Part shown: piece by piece, positions 29,408 to 42,886 of the stretch
Layout: every line of letters begins with the position of its first letter
Numbering within the stretch: position 1 is the first letter of the stretch
Assembly (NCBI RefSeq): GCF_900450765.1
Contig: NZ_UGGU01000003.1
Span: 1,626,854 to 1,690,853, forward strand
Direction of reading: 5' to 3'
DNA from: Fusobacterium necrogenes
GTDB taxonomy: Bacteria > Fusobacteriota > Fusobacteriia > Fusobacteriales > Fusobacteriaceae
Length of the DNA stretch: 64,000 bases
Made by a program: the position numbers and the translations under genes
The notes under the pieces: model-generated
Seen by the model: only the letters and a program-made list of their open reading frames with translations
What the model was told of the DNA's origin: nothing
Database searches by the model: none

Positions 29408-30115
29408 TTATCCAACGTATTTAGCTACTAATGCAGGGTCCATTTTAATTCCAGGTCCCATAGTTAGTGATACAGCAACAGTTCTTAAGTATTGTCCTTT
29501 AGAAGATGCTGGTTTTAATCTTGTTATTTGATCCATGAAAGCTTTGAAGTTTTCTTCAATTTTTTCAGGTGCGAAATCTGCTTTACCAATTGGTACATGA
29601 ATTGACCCTAATTTGTCAACTCTGAATGCTAATTTACCTTTTTTAAATTCAGTTACTGCTTCTGCAATGTTTGGAGTAACAGTTCCTGATTTAGGGTTAG
29701 GCATTAGTCCTTTAGTTCCTAGGATTTTTCCTAATCTTCCTAATTTAGGCATCATATCAGGAGTAGCGATTACTAAATCGAAATCTAACCATCCTTGTTG
29801 AATTTGATTTATATATTCTTCAGCTCCTGCATAATCTGCACCAGCTGCTAAAGCCTTTTCTATATTAGCTCCTGAAGTTATAGCTAATACTTTTACAGTT
29901 TTTCCAGTTCCATGAGGTAACACAACTGTACCCCTTACTTGTTGATCTGCATGTCTTGGATCTACACCAAGTCTTAATGCTACTTCTACAGTTTCTATAA
30001 ATTTAGCTGTTCTAGTTCTTAGTACTAGATCTAAAGCTTCTTTAACTTCATAAAGCTTTCCAGTTTCTACTAACTTAGCTATTTCTAAGTATTTTTTTCC
30101 TCTATGTTTTGCCAT
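29408..30115 (-). CDS. rplA: Ribosomal protein L1
   Basis: The 235-residue mobile-stalk protein that binds 23S rRNA helix 76-78 and, in many bacteria, its own m[33 protein letters not shown] and [28 protein letters not shown] are the conserved blocks; the C terminus [18 protein letters not shown] is complete. GGGAGG precedes ATG. It follows rplK by 88 bases, with a hairpin resembling an L1 site in the gap. Confidence 0.98.
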   Translation of the reverse strand: MAKHRGKKYLEIAKLVETGKLYEVKEALDLVLRTRTAKFIETVEVALRLGVDPRHADQQVRGTVVLPHGTGKTVKVLAITSGANIEKALAAGADYAGAEEYINQIQQGWLDFDLVIATPDMMPKLGRLGKILGTKGLMPNPKSGTVTPNIAEAVTEFKKGKLAFRVDKLGSIHVPIGKADFAPEKIEENFKAFMDQITRLKPASSKGQYLRTVAVSLTMGPGIKMDPALVAKYVG

Positions 30116-30134
30116 GTTTTAATTTCCTCCCTTT

Positions 30135-30160
30135 GTGGTGATGCGGATGTCTCCTACCAC
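30135..30160 (-). promoter_or_regulatory. Possible L1-binding hairpin between rplK and rplA
   Basis: On the minus strand GUGGUAGGAGAC ends in AUCACCAC: the outer stem GUGG/CCAC encloses a purine-rich AGGAG loop, as in the stronger candidate before rplK. The inner stem is weak, so this is tentative. Confidence 0.4.
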
Positions 30161-30203
30161 TTAATATAGAGTGACTGAATTAGCCAACTCCCAAACAAAT
30201 TAA

Positions 30204-30629
30204 TTAGTCTACTATTTTTATTCCCATTGATCTCGCTGATCCAGCTATTATTTTCATAGCTGCTTCTACTGATCCTGCATTTAAGTCAGGCATTTTAGTT
30301 TCAGCAATCTCTCTTAATTTAGCTGTTGTAATTTGTCCAGCAACTTCTTTTTTAGAGTTTTTAGCTGCTGATTGGATTCCTGCTGCTTTCTTCAATAAGT
30401 CTGATGCAGGTGGAGTTTTTAATATAAATGTGAAACTTCTATCGTTATAAACAGATATCTCTACTGGAATTATCCATCCTGATTTATCTTGAGTTTTTGC
30501 ATTAAAAGCTTTACAGAATTCCATAATATTTACTCCGTGAGCTCCCAATGCTGGTCCAACTGGTGGAGCCGGATTAGCTTTACCTGCTGGTAATTGTAGT
30601 TTTATTAATTTAATTACTTCTTTTGCCAT
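30204..30629 (-). CDS. rplK: Ribosomal protein L11
   Basis: The 141-residue protein of the GTPase-associated centre that binds 23S rRNA with L10. [34 protein letters not shown] and the C-terminal RNA-binding domain ending [12 protein letters not shown] are canonical. It follows nusG by 65 bases; a candidate L1 site lies in that gap. Confidence 0.98.
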   Translation of the reverse strand: MAKEVIKLIKLQLPAGKANPAPPVGPALGAHGVNIMEFCKAFNAKTQDKSGWIIPVEISVYNDRSFTFILKTPPASDLLKKAAGIQSAAKNSKKEVAGQITTAKLREIAETKMPDLNAGSVEAAMKIIAGSARSMGIKIVD

Positions 30630-30657
30630 TTCTTAAAATTACACCTCCAAAAAATGT

Positions 30658-30683
30658 GTGGTAATGACGGTGTCATCTCCCAC
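30658..30683 (-). promoter_or_regulatory. Candidate L1 autoregulatory site before rplK
   Basis: Minus-strand RNA has outer stem GUGG/CCAC, internal loop GAG opposite UA, and inner stem AUGAC/GUCAU capped by ACC. The GUGGGAG...UACCAC frame equals the L1-binding fold of 23S rRNA. It sits 28 bases before the rplK start, where L1 represses the rplK-rplA unit in E. coli. Confidence 0.72.
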
Positions 30684-30694
30684 TAACAAGGCTC

Positions 30695-31297
30695 TTAATT
30701 AGCCTTTTGAACACTATCAAAATCTACTTCTACTGGAGTCATTCTTCCAAACATTTCGATCATAACTTTAACTTTTTTATGTTCCATATCTATTTCAGCA
30801 ACTTTACCTTCTTGATCAGCAAAACCACCTTTAAGCACTTTTACATAATCTCCAACAGTAAAATTTATTTTTATTATCTCTTTTAGCTCTTTTTCTTCCT
30901 CTGAAAGCTCTAAACCTATAACATTAAAAACATTTTTTACTTCATCATCTTCCATTGGGATAGGATCAGATCCAACCCCTACAAATCCTGTTACTCCATT
31001 AGTATTTCTAACTACATACCAAGCCTCTGAATCAACTCTAAAGTTTATCCCTTCATTACTTTCTTCTCTAGTAACTACCATCTCTAACATAACATAACCT
31101 GGAAATATTTTTCTTGCAACAGTTTTTTTCTTTCCTCTTACTTCTTCAATATTTTCTTCTTCAGGAACAAGAATTTTTGTTACAATGTCACCCATTCCTA
31201 AAGTCTCTATTTTCTGTTCAAGGTCAGTTTTTACTTTTTTTTCATACCCCGAATAAGTATGAATCATAAACCATTTTTTCACTAAGGTTTTTTCCAT
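30695..31297 (-). CDS. nusG: Transcription termination/antitermination factor NusG
   Basis: A 200-residue elongation factor that binds the beta' clamp helices. The NGN domain opens with KKWFMIHTYSGYEKKVKTDLEQKI, and the C-terminal KOW domain contains FTVGDYVKVLKGGFADQEGKVAEID. The ATG at 31297 has GGAGG eight bases upstream; the longer frame would start inside that box. It is four bases downstream of secE. Confidence 0.97.
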   Translation of the reverse strand: MEKTLVKKWFMIHTYSGYEKKVKTDLEQKIETLGMGDIVTKILVPEEENIEEVRGKKKTVARKIFPGYVMLEMVVTREESNEGINFRVDSEAWYVVRNTNGVTGFVGVGSDPIPMEDDEVKNVFNVIGLELSEEEKELKEIIKINFTVGDYVKVLKGGFADQEGKVAEIDMEHKKVKVMIEMFGRMTPVEVDFDSVQKAN

Positions 31298-31301
31298 TTC
31301 T

Positions 31302-31484
31302 TTATCCTCCAAAGAGAGATACCAAAATTTTTAATAGTCTAGAAGCAATTAAATCAAAAACTCCCAAATATATGCTAAGTATTAAGCTCATTGCTATTAC
31401 CCAAAGAGTTGAATTTTTAACTTCCTCTTTGTTAGGCCATTGAACTTTGGAATACTCCATTTTTATTCCTTGAAAAAGATTCAT
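31302..31484 (-). CDS. secE: Preprotein translocase subunit SecE
   Basis: A 60-residue single-span SecE that clamps SecY. LFQGIKMEYSKVQWPNKEEVKNST is the conserved amphipathic helix and WVIAMSLILSIYLGVFDLIASRLLKIL the membrane segment. The ATG at 31484 has AGGTGA upstream; the longer open frame runs into the tRNA-Trp gene and is rejected. Confidence 0.95.
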   Translation of the reverse strand: MNLFQGIKMEYSKVQWPNKEEVKNSTLWVIAMSLILSIYLGVFDLIASRLLKILVSLFGG

Positions 31485-31517
31485 ACAATCACCTTTCAAT
31501 TCAATATTATAAAAAAA

Positions 31518-31593
31518 TGGCAGGTCAAGAGGGACTCGAACCCCCAACCCTCGGTTTTGGAGACCGATGCTCTACCAATTGAGCCATTGACCT
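31518..31593 (-). tRNA. tRNA-Trp (anticodon CCA)
   Basis: 76 bases on the minus strand: acceptor AGGTCAA/TTGACCT, D arm GCTC/GAGC with TTGG, anticodon loop CTCCAAA giving CCA, T loop GTTCGAGTC, discriminator G and encoded CCA tail. It lies between rpmG and secE, the usual place for tRNA-Trp in many bacteria. Confidence 0.97.
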
Positions 31594-31609
31594 GCATGTT
31601 TTAAACTAA

Positions 31610-31762
31610 TTATTTCTTAGTTTCTTTATGTAAAGTAACTTTTTTGTCCCACTTACAGTATTTATTAATTTCTAATCTTTCTGTAGTATTCTTTTTATTT
31701 TTTGAAGTACTATAATTTCTTCTTTTACATTCTGTACATTCTAATTGAATATTTACTCTCAA
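31610..31762 (-). CDS. rpmG: Ribosomal protein L33 (TTG start)
   Basis: A 50-residue ribosomal protein read from the TTG at 31762, which has GGAGG seven bases upstream; this rare start hides it from simple ORF searches. The sequence starts [20 protein letters not shown] and ends [10 protein letters not shown], typical L33. The first zinc pair C9-x2-C12 is present, the third ligand C36 is present, but the fourth position reads Asp (YCKWD), so the zinc ribbon is incomplete. It opens the rpmG-tRNA-Trp-secE-nusG-rplKAJL transcript. Confidence 0.95.
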   Translation of the reverse strand: MRVNIQLECTECKRRNYSTSKNKKNTTERLEINKYCKWDKKVTLHKETKK

Positions 31763-31858
31763 TTTCACACCTCCACTCATAACGGTATCATTTAGATCCT
31801 CCCATACAGAATTTGTATGGTATTAAAGAGTTTATATCTTGCTTTCTAAGACTCAGAT

Positions 31859-31887
31859 ATATTACCATATATTTTAAATTTTGTCAA
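31859..31887 (-). promoter_or_regulatory. Promoter of the rpmG-secE-nusG-rpl operon (TTGACA-17-TAATAT)
   Basis: -35 at 31882-31887, -10 at 31859-31864, preceded by TGG (extended). The core AAATATATGGTA resembles the rRNA promoter at 36958-36986. The leader (31763-31852) has a hairpin CCATAC/GTATGG at about 31801-31820 before the rpmG ribosome binding site. Confidence 0.88.
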
Positions 31888-31950
31888 ATATTTTTTTTCT
31901 TTTTTATTATTCCTAAGTATATTATATTTTAGTATTTCATGAAGTAAAAA

Positions 31951-32070
31951 AGCTTGGCAAGTTCCTATCCTCCCAGGAGGCTTCCCTCCAAGTACTTTCA
32001 GCGTTTACGGGCTTAACTTCCAGGTTCGGAATGTATCTGGGTGTACCCCCGTAGCTCTTCTCACCAAGCT
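31951..32070 (-). rRNA. rrf: 5S ribosomal RNA
   Basis: About 118-120 bases on the minus strand with the terminal helix AGCTTGGTG/..GCCAAGCT, the loop CCGAACCTGGAAGTTAAGC and GGGAGGATAGGAACTTGCC. Ends are estimated to within a few bases. It is the last gene of the rRNA operon. Confidence 0.95.
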
Positions 32071-32150
32071 AATGTCTATTTACATAGGCATTTGAAACTA
32101 TATAGTAATATCAGGTAACGCTGATTCCTTTCAGTCATCTGCGTCTAAAT

Positions 32151-32182
32151 AATCATAGTCGTAACTTTGTTACTTCTTGATT
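32151..32182 (-). repeat. Spacer hairpin, copy 2 (23S-5S spacer)
   Basis: A 32-base hairpin-forming sequence (AATCA/TGATT outer stem, GTAAC/GTTAC inner stem), 28 of 32 bases identical to the element at 35236-35267 in the 16S-23S spacer. It lies six bases from the mature 3' end of 23S. Confidence 0.75.
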
Positions 32183-32187
32183 ATTTG

Positions 32188-35102
<2,915 letters not shown>

Positions 35103-35235
35103 TAGTTTTTAAATATTGATTGACAGCTAACTCTATTAAAATTAGAGTTAAATTGTATTATCTGATTTACTATATAGTTTCCAATGTCCATTAATAATAA
35201 TGTTGCGTCCCATTCTCCGAATGCGACATCTTTAT

Positions 35236-35267
35236 AATCATAGTCGTAACTCCGTCACTCCTTGATT
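35236..35267 (-). repeat. Spacer hairpin, copy 1 (16S-23S spacer)
   Basis: Same 32-base hairpin as at 32151-32182, with C/T changes mainly in the loop side. The 16S-23S spacer (35103-35309) contains no tRNA gene. Confidence 0.75.
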
Positions 35268-35269
35268 AT

Positions 35270-36913
<1,644 letters not shown>

Positions 36914-36957
36914 AAAATTATCTATGTAGCTCTCACGATTTCTCGCGGACAAGATAT

Positions 36958-36986
36958 ATACTACCATATATTTAGAAATACGTCAA
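36958..36986 (-). promoter_or_regulatory. rRNA operon promoter (TTGACG-17-TAGTAT)
   Basis: -35 at 36981-36986 and -10 at 36958-36963 on the minus strand, with an A/T-rich upstream region like an UP element. A hairpin with a GAAA tetraloop (36934-36947) lies close to the start of the leader. Confidence 0.85.
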
Positions 36987-37022
36987 TAGTTTTTTGAATT
37001 TTTTTTTATTTTTTTGAAATTT

Positions 37023-37345
37023 AGAGGCATTAAATAAGCCGGGTTTTGTATATGTTAATTATTTATCTAGAATTATAATCTCTTATAATCTCAAGCAACT
37101 TACCCTGAAAGCTGGACGAGCAACCCTTAACCTTTCCTACTTAGTCTTGCTCCAGAGGGGGTTTACCTAGCTTTTTTAGTTTCCTAAAAAACTGGTGGTC
37201 TCTTACACCACCTTTTCACCCTTACCATGATGGCGGTTTCTTTTCTGTGGCACTTTCCTTAAAGTTTCCTTTAGCAGCCGTTAGCTGCCCTCTTGCTCTA
37301 TGGAGCCCGGACTTTCCTCTCCTTAATTTTTAAGCAGCAATTAAC
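37023..37345 (-). ncRNA. rnpB: RNase P RNA
   Basis: The catalytic RNA of tRNA 5' maturation, about 320 bases on the minus strand. The conserved P4 strands GAGGAAAGUCCGGGCUCC near the 5' end and ACAAAACCCGGCUUA near the 3' end, and the GAAACCGCC and AAGGGUGAAA blocks between, are diagnostic. Ends are estimated. No strong terminator follows; the rRNA promoter starts about 40 bases downstream. Its own promoter would fall at the 3' end of the TPM-domain gene. Confidence 0.93.
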
Positions 37346-37363
37346 TTTAATACCTCTATTCTA

Positions 37364-37948
37364 CTATTTTTTCTTACTTACTATCTCAATTTCTTCTTTG
37401 AAACTCTTTTTATATTTTACCATAAGTATCCTTATAATCAAAATAAAAATTAAAAAAAATAAAGCTCCCATTCCTATTAAAAATTTATTTTTCTTTTCCT
37501 CTGTAATTTCTTCTTCTATAACTATAGGATCTTCTATCTTAATTTTATCAATTATTCCATCTAATCCATCTAATACCCCCATAGTATAATCAACTATTTT
37601 CCTCTCAGCTAAATATCTTTCATTTATATTTAATACTTCATCTATACTCCCTTGTATATCATCTAACTCCATATCCTTAGTAACCTTTAACTCAACTTTA
37701 AATTTTTCTTCAGATGATTTGATTAGATTTAAAATTAATACCCTCTCAGCTTGTTCTACTACGAATCCTTCTTCTCCTGAAAAACTATTAACATAAATAT
37801 TAATATCTCTTTTCTTTCCAATATCTTCTATTTTTTTCTCTAACTCAACTTTTTGAACTTCATCAAATAAATTTAAATTATCATTCACTCTTCCAAATAA
37901 CAATAAATTTATTAAAAAAATTCCAACTATAAATATTTTTTTTCTCAT
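37364..37948 (-). CDS. TPM-domain membrane protein
   Basis: A 194-residue protein from the ATG at 37948, with GGAG nine bases upstream. An N-terminal signal or membrane segment (KKIFIVGIFLINLLLFG), a TPM-like extracytoplasmic domain (about 20-110, NLNLFDEVQKVELEKKIEDI, RDINIYVNSF) and a C-terminal membrane segment (FLIGMGALFFLIFILIIRI) with a Lys-rich tail facing the cytoplasm. The TPM family is proposed to act in membrane protein or photosystem repair; function here is unknown. It is the last gene of the dnaG-rpoD unit and overlaps the 3' region of nif3 only in its rejected longer frame. Confidence 0.65.
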   Translation of the reverse strand: MRKKIFIVGIFLINLLLFGRVNDNLNLFDEVQKVELEKKIEDIGKKRDINIYVNSFSGEEGFVVEQAERVLILNLIKSSEEKFKVELKVTKDMELDDIQGSIDEVLNINERYLAERKIVDYTMGVLDGLDGIIDKIKIEDPIVIEEEITEEKKNKFLIGMGALFFLIFILIIRILMVKYKKSFKEEIEIVSKKK

Positions 37949-37964
37949 CTTCATACACTCCAAA

Positions 37965-38741
37965 TTAATAATTTTTAAAAACTGGCCCATCATTATATAT
38001 AGTACTTTTTATCTCTAAACGTTCAAAATGCTCCTTCAATAAATCTGCAAAACATTTTTCTCCTTCAAAATGACCTATATCGATCAAGTTCAAACCCGCT
38101 TCTTTAGCATCTAAAGCTTCATGATATCCTACATCCCCAGTTATAAATAGATCCACTCCCATTTTCTTTGCTTTTTTCCAATAACTCATACCCGATCCAT
38201 TAACAAGAGCTATCTTTTTTACTACTCTTTTCTCATCACCTATAAATCTTACACTCTCTATTTCCAAATTTTTCTTTAAAATTTGAATATATTCTTCTAT
38301 TGTAGAATTTTTTATTAACTTATAAACTCTTCCTATTCCAGAGCTTTCAATATTCATATTTTCATCTACTATTTTAGCTTCATCTATTCCTAACTTTTTC
38401 AATATATAATCATTCAAACCATTCAAAGCAGAATCTAAATTAGTATGTAAGGTATATAAATTAATTTTATTCTCTATTAACTTTATAATTTTTCTTCCTA
38501 AAACTGTCGAATAATCAATACTTTTTATGGCTCTAAATATCATAGGATGATGTGTTACTATCATATCTACTCCATTTTCTATAGCTTTATCTATAGCCTT
38601 TTCAGTAGCATCCAATGAAATTTGAATTTTTTGTACTTCTCTTTTTTCATCACCGATTAATAACCCTACATTATCCCACTCTTCTGCCAAATCTTTAGGA
38701 AACACTCTTTCTAATTCTTTTATTATATCTTTTGTTATCAC
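37965..38741 (-). CDS. Nif3-like dinuclear metal centre protein (YqfO/YbgI family)
   Basis: A 258-residue Nif3 protein. The metal ligands lie in VTHHPMIFR near residue 62, YTLHTNLDSALNG near 97 and DIGHFEGE near 220. GTG start at 38741 overlaps the TGA stop of the preceding gene by four bases, implying translational coupling. The family is conserved but its biochemical role is unsettled (GTP cyclohydrolase I type 2 annotation is old and doubtful). In many bacteria it lies next to rpoD, as here. Confidence 0.9.
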   Translation of the reverse strand: MITKDIIKELERVFPKDLAEEWDNVGLLIGDEKREVQKIQISLDATEKAIDKAIENGVDMIVTHHPMIFRAIKSIDYSTVLGRKIIKLIENKINLYTLHTNLDSALNGLNDYILKKLGIDEAKIVDENMNIESSGIGRVYKLIKNSTIEEYIQILKKNLEIESVRFIGDEKRVVKKIALVNGSGMSYWKKAKKMGVDLFITGDVGYHEALDAKEAGLNLIDIGHFEGEKCFADLLKEHFERLEIKSTIYNDGPVFKNY

Positions 38742-39553
38742 AAAATCACCTTCCCTTCAACTGTTGAAAGTATAAATAGAGCCTGCTCAAATATTAGCTC
38801 TCCCTCTCCCTTAGCTATTCCTAATTTCTCTTCTATTTCGAATATAGATAATCTTTTTTCTTTTCCAAATCCAAAATAACAATTCAAAACCTCTATCTGC
38901 CTTGAACTTAATCTATTTTTCAACTTAAAAAAATCTATTTGTCTCTCCATCAACTTTTCTCGTTTATCTATTGATTCAAGTGTTGGAAGCAAATCCTCCT
39001 CCTTTAGATATACTTCTGAACTATCTTCTAACTCCTCTTCATAAGGATTTTCTTTTCCAAAATTTTCTCTTTTATCTTTAAAAAAATTTTTAAATTCATT
39101 TTTTGTAGCTACAACCTTATTATTAATAAATAGTACTATCTCTCTTATTATCCAATATTTTTTATAATTTTCAAAATCTCCATAAATCTCACTATTATAT
39201 ATATCTATTCCTTTTATAAGCCCAACTGTTCCCTCTTGGACAACATCTAAGTAACTTATTCCTTCTCTTAGATAGTTAAAAGCAATAGAAGCTATCACAG
39301 GTAGATTTTGTAATATAAATTCTTCTCCTTCTAAATTCTCACTAAGATCTATATTTGAAATTTCTTCTAAGTAGTCTATCACATTCTCTTCTCCTAGAGA
39401 TTCTAAATCTCCATCATCTAATTCTTTTAACCCTAATTTTGTATAATCTAGTATTAGCTCTTTCTTCTCTTTTAAAAAATCTAAAAATTTATCATCTTGA
39501 TGGTATTGCCTTATTACACCTTTTTCAAAATCCATAACATCTATTTTTCCCAT
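38738..39553 (-). CDS. Sigma-70-like protein with degenerate region 4
   Basis: A 271-residue protein recognisable as a sigma-70 relative. The stretch ILQNLPVIASIAFNYLREG followed by DVVQEGTVGLIKGIDIY and YKKYWIIREIVLFINN parallels sigma regions 2.1-2.4 of the RpoD encoded just upstream. The end, LSSRQIEVLNCYFGFGKE and SIFEIEEKLGI, recalls region 4, but the recognition helix RERIRQIE is not there. The start at 39553 follows GGAG; a longer frame runs through the rpoD terminator and is rejected. An acidic N terminus replaces region 1. It may be a specialised sigma or a polymerase-binding regulator; no function is claimed. Confidence 0.7.
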   Translation of the reverse strand: MGKIDVMDFEKGVIRQYHQDDKFLDFLKEKKELILDYTKLGLKELDDGDLESLGEENVIDYLEEISNIDLSENLEGEEFILQNLPVIASIAFNYLREGISYLDVVQEGTVGLIKGIDIYNSEIYGDFENYKKYWIIREIVLFINNKVVATKNEFKNFFKDKRENFGKENPYEEELEDSSEVYLKEEDLLPTLESIDKREKLMERQIDFFKLKNRLSSRQIEVLNCYFGFGKEKRLSIFEIEEKLGIAKGEGELIFEQALFILSTVEGKVIL

Positions 39554-39575
39554 AACTTTCTCCTTTTTAACCCAA

Positions 39576-39611
39576 AAAGAGGCTGGCACTTTCCATCTCT
39601 CCAGCCTCTTT
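39576..39611 (-). terminator. Terminator between rpoD and the sigma-like gene
   Basis: Perfect 11-bp stem (39576-39586 with 39601-39611), 14-base loop, and a T-run on the minus strand. It lies eight bases past the rpoD stop, so the downstream genes depend on read-through or on a promoter not identified. Confidence 0.85.
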
Positions 39612-39619
39612 TTTACAAA

Positions 39620-40954
39620 TTATACTTTGAAATCTTCTAATCTTTTTCTTCTACTTGGATGTCTCAACTTTCTAAGTGCTTTTACTTCTATCTGCCTTAT
39701 TCTTTCTCTCGTTACCTTAAAAATCTTTCCAACTTCTTCTAATGTCTTAGGTGATCCATCATCTAATCCATATCTATACCTTAAAACTTTCTCTTCTCTA
39801 CTACTTAAACTATTTAAAACCTCATCTAATTGTTCTCTCAATAAAGATCTATTTGTCAATTCATAAGGATTTAACATTTTATTATCTTCCACGAAATCCC
39901 CAAGTTCACTATCCTCTTCACTTCCTACTGGAGTTTCTAATGAAATTGGATCTTGATTCATTTCCTGTATCGCCTTTATTTTTTCAAGCTCCATTCCAAG
40001 TCTTTCTGCTAACACTTCAGGAGTAGCATCTTTTCCTGTCTCTTGAAGATAAATTCTAGCCTCTTTTTTGATTTTATTGATAGTCTCTATCATATGAACA
40101 GGTATTCTAATAGTTCTTCCTTGATCAGCAATAGCTCTTGTAATGGCCTGTCTTATCCACCAAGTAGCATATGTTGAAAACTTGTATCCCTTAGTATACT
40201 CAAATTTTTCTACTGCTTTCATAAGCCCTATATTTCCTTCTTGTATTAAATCAAGGAGCTTCAAACCTCTATTTGTATGCTTTTTAGCTATACTAACAAC
40301 AAGTCTTAAGTTTGCCTCTATCAACTGTTGACTTGCCCATTCATCTCCTTCTAATGCTCTCTTTGCATATTCTAATTCCTCATCATGGCTTAATAAGGGG
40401 ATCTGACCTATCTCTCTCAGATACATTTTAATAGGTTCATCTACTTTCATGTCTCCAGAAAGAGTAAATAAATCATCACTTATGTACTCATCGTCAGACA
40501 TATTTTCTAAATCATCTGAATTGAAATGATCAAAGTCATCATCAAAGTCATCTAATTTTCTATCTAAAACATCATCAAAGTCATCATCATCTAAAAAGTC
40601 ATCTTTTTCAAAAATATCAATATCTATTTCATCATCCTTAAAATCTTCATACTTTTCTTCATCTAGTAACTCTTCTTCCATCTCTTCTTTTTCTTTTTTC
40701 TTAGTTGTTTTCTTAACTATTTCTCTAACTTTTTTTTCCTTTGAATCTTTTACTATTTTTTTGTCTTTCTCTATATCATCTTGTTTTATAATTTCTATAC
40801 CTTGATCTATCATTCCAGTTATTAATTGTTCTATCTTATCTATTGGAAGATCGTCTTTAAGACCATCATTGATCTCTTCATAGGTAATACATTTATTTTC
40901 CATCGCTTTTCTAACCAGCGCTAGGACTTTTTCATTTTTTATAAACTCTCTCAT
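39620..40954 (-). CDS. rpoD: Housekeeping sigma factor RpoD (sigma-70/A)
   Basis: A 444-residue primary sigma. Region 1.1 is at the N terminus; residues about 95-165 form an extreme Asp/Glu-rich linker; region 1.2 ([21 protein letters not shown]), region 2 ([40 protein letters not shown]), region 3 and region 4 ([37 protein letters not shown]) follow. ATG has GAGGAGG upstream. It lies 23 bases downstream of dnaG, the conserved macromolecular-synthesis pairing. Confidence 0.98.
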   Translation of the reverse strand: MREFIKNEKVLALVRKAMENKCITYEEINDGLKDDLPIDKIEQLITGMIDQGIEIIKQDDIEKDKKIVKDSKEKKVREIVKKTTKKKEKEEMEEELLDEEKYEDFKDDEIDIDIFEKDDFLDDDDFDDVLDRKLDDFDDDFDHFNSDDLENMSDDEYISDDLFTLSGDMKVDEPIKMYLREIGQIPLLSHDEELEYAKRALEGDEWASQQLIEANLRLVVSIAKKHTNRGLKLLDLIQEGNIGLMKAVEKFEYTKGYKFSTYATWWIRQAITRAIADQGRTIRIPVHMIETINKIKKEARIYLQETGKDATPEVLAERLGMELEKIKAIQEMNQDPISLETPVGSEEDSELGDFVEDNKMLNPYELTNRSLLREQLDEVLNSLSSREEKVLRYRYGLDDGSPKTLEEVGKIFKVTRERIRQIEVKALRKLRHPSRRKRLEDFKV

Positions 40955-40977
40955 TATTTGAGCCTCCTCTAAATACG

Positions 40978-42777
40978 CTATAGATTAACTAATAGTTTTT
41001 TATAACTCTCATAAATTTCTTCCATTTCTTCAAATTTTCCTGCTCTACTCAGTTGAATTTCCAATTTTTTTATCTGTTTAGTTAATAATATTCCATTTAA
41101 ACCTTGTGTCTTCACTTCTCTATAACTACTTTCTATCTCTTGCTTAAACCAAGACAAAAATGTGTCTTTTAATATTTCAGATACCTTCTTTTCATTTGTT
41201 CCATCTTCAATTAAAGAACATATTATCAATTGCCATTGTTCTAGCTCTTCAGAATTTAATTCTACATACTTAGCTATATCTGCTATGTTTTCTTCTTTTT
41301 CTTCCATCTCTAAGTAATTAAATATCTTTTTAGTCAATGATCCCTTTATTTTCTTACCTCTAAAATAATTGAAGTACTCTCTATTCAAAACAGATAGAAA
41401 AACTGTATCTTTTTCTACCCTGTTAATTACCTCAAATTTTGTTCCTGTACTTATATTTACTAAATTATTTTCAAATTTCCTTGATTTTTTTTTATTTTTA
41501 TCAACCAAAATCTCTTTTAATACATTCTTTTCAATATCTAACTCTTTCGAAAGTTTGTCTAAATAGAGTGTTTTCTCTAATTCAGTATCTACACATTGAA
41601 AAAAATCTTTGAATCTATTTACAAAATTTTGTTTAGATATCACACTAGTTAAATCATAATCTTTTAAATAATAGTTATACAAAAAATCAAATATTTCAAC
41701 AGAATTTTTTACGCATTTTAAAAAACTTTCTTTCCCATATTGTTTCAAGTATTCATCTGGATCTTTTGCACCTTCTAACTGTAGTATTCTAATATTAAAT
41801 CCCAGATTTTTTAATATTAAACCAGCTCTCTCTGTAGCTGCTTGTCCAGCTGTATCGGAATCAAAAGATAAAATTACATTTGAAGTATATTTTTTTAGAA
41901 TACTCCCTTGTTCTTCAGTTAAAGCTGTTCCTAACGGAGCTAAAGCTACATCAAAACCATAGATATAAGCCGAAAGTACATCCATATATCCTTCCATTAA
42001 CATAGCATAGTTTTTCTTTCGAATTATGCTACTTCTTTCTAGTCCATATAAATTTTTCCCTTTTTTGAAAATAGGAGTATCCGGAGAGTTAATGTATTTA
42101 GGTGTCTCTTTATCCTTTTCTAAAGTTCTTCCTCCAAAAGCAATTACTTCACCTTTTATAGAATAAATAGGAAACATTATTCTATTTCTAAATGTGTCAT
42201 AACTATTTCCATTTTCTCCTTCTTTTATTAAACCTAACTTTAACAAATCCTTACTTCCATACCCTTTAGATAATAGATGATTATATAAATCATTCCATCT
42301 ATCAGGAGCAAATCCTAATTGATTCTCTTTTATAATTTTAGGATTTAACTTTCTATTTGAGAGGTACTCTAAAGCTCCTCTTCCTTGATTAGAAAATATG
42401 CTATTTTTATAAAATTCATGAGCCTCTCTCATTATCTCGAAATATTTTTCATAGCTTTCTTCCTGTCTTGTAGTAATTTCGCCAATATTCTTTATCGGAA
42501 TAGAGTATTTTTTAGATAATTCCTCTACTGCCTCTACAAAACTAATTTTCTTATATTGTGAATAGAAAGAAATTGGATTTCCTCCAGCTCCACAAACAAA
42601 ACATTTACATATATTTTTACTTGGACTTACCATAAAAGATGGAGTTGTGTCTGAATGAAATGGACATAATCCTTTATAGTTGGTTCCTGATCTTTTTAAC
42701 TCAACAAATTCTCCTACTACCTCTTCTATCTTTAAGGAGTCTATTAAGAGGTCTATATCTTCTGTTCTATATCTCAT
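40978..42777 (-). CDS. dnaG: DNA primase
   Basis: The 599-residue primase that makes RNA primers at the fork. The CHC2 zinc ribbon is [11 protein letters not shown] with CKCFVCG (about 38-65); the catalytic core has FGGRTL and the TOPRIM domain ([21 protein letters not shown]), and residues 430-599 form the helicase-binding C-terminal domain. GGAGG precedes the ATG. It opens the operon with rpoD. Confidence 0.96.
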   Translation of the reverse strand: MRYRTEDIDLLIDSLKIEEVVGEFVELKRSGTNYKGLCPFHSDTTPSFMVSPSKNICKCFVCGAGGNPISFYSQYKKISFVEAVEELSKKYSIPIKNIGEITTRQEESYEKYFEIMREAHEFYKNSIFSNQGRGALEYLSNRKLNPKIIKENQLGFAPDRWNDLYNHLLSKGYGSKDLLKLGLIKEGENGNSYDTFRNRIMFPIYSIKGEVIAFGGRTLEKDKETPKYINSPDTPIFKKGKNLYGLERSSIIRKKNYAMLMEGYMDVLSAYIYGFDVALAPLGTALTEEQGSILKKYTSNVILSFDSDTAGQAATERAGLILKNLGFNIRILQLEGAKDPDEYLKQYGKESFLKCVKNSVEIFDFLYNYYLKDYDLTSVISKQNFVNRFKDFFQCVDTELEKTLYLDKLSKELDIEKNVLKEILVDKNKKKSRKFENNLVNISTGTKFEVINRVEKDTVFLSVLNREYFNYFRGKKIKGSLTKKIFNYLEMEEKEENIADIAKYVELNSEELEQWQLIICSLIEDGTNEKKVSEILKDTFLSWFKQEIESSYREVKTQGLNGILLTKQIKKLEIQLSRAGKFEEMEEIYESYKKLLVNL

Positions 42778-42843
42778 TTTTCAACCTCCTCATTACTCCT
42801 ACTTTACTATTTCTACACAATATTGTAATATATCCAGCTCTAT

Positions 42844-42872
42844 AGTATAATACATTTTCTGAAATAAAGCAA
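42844..42872 (-). promoter_or_regulatory. Promoter of dnaG-rpoD (TTGCTT-17-TATACT)
   Basis: -35 at 42867-42872, -10 at 42844-42849 on the minus strand; start near 42837, giving a 60-base leader. Confidence 0.75.
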
Positions 42873-42886
42873 ATAAAAATTAATAA

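Noticed and set aside
40500-40700. Repeated GAT/TCATCA codons that look like a short tandem repeat
   Set aside because: This is the Asp/Glu linker of RpoD, kept in frame; no regular repeat unit.
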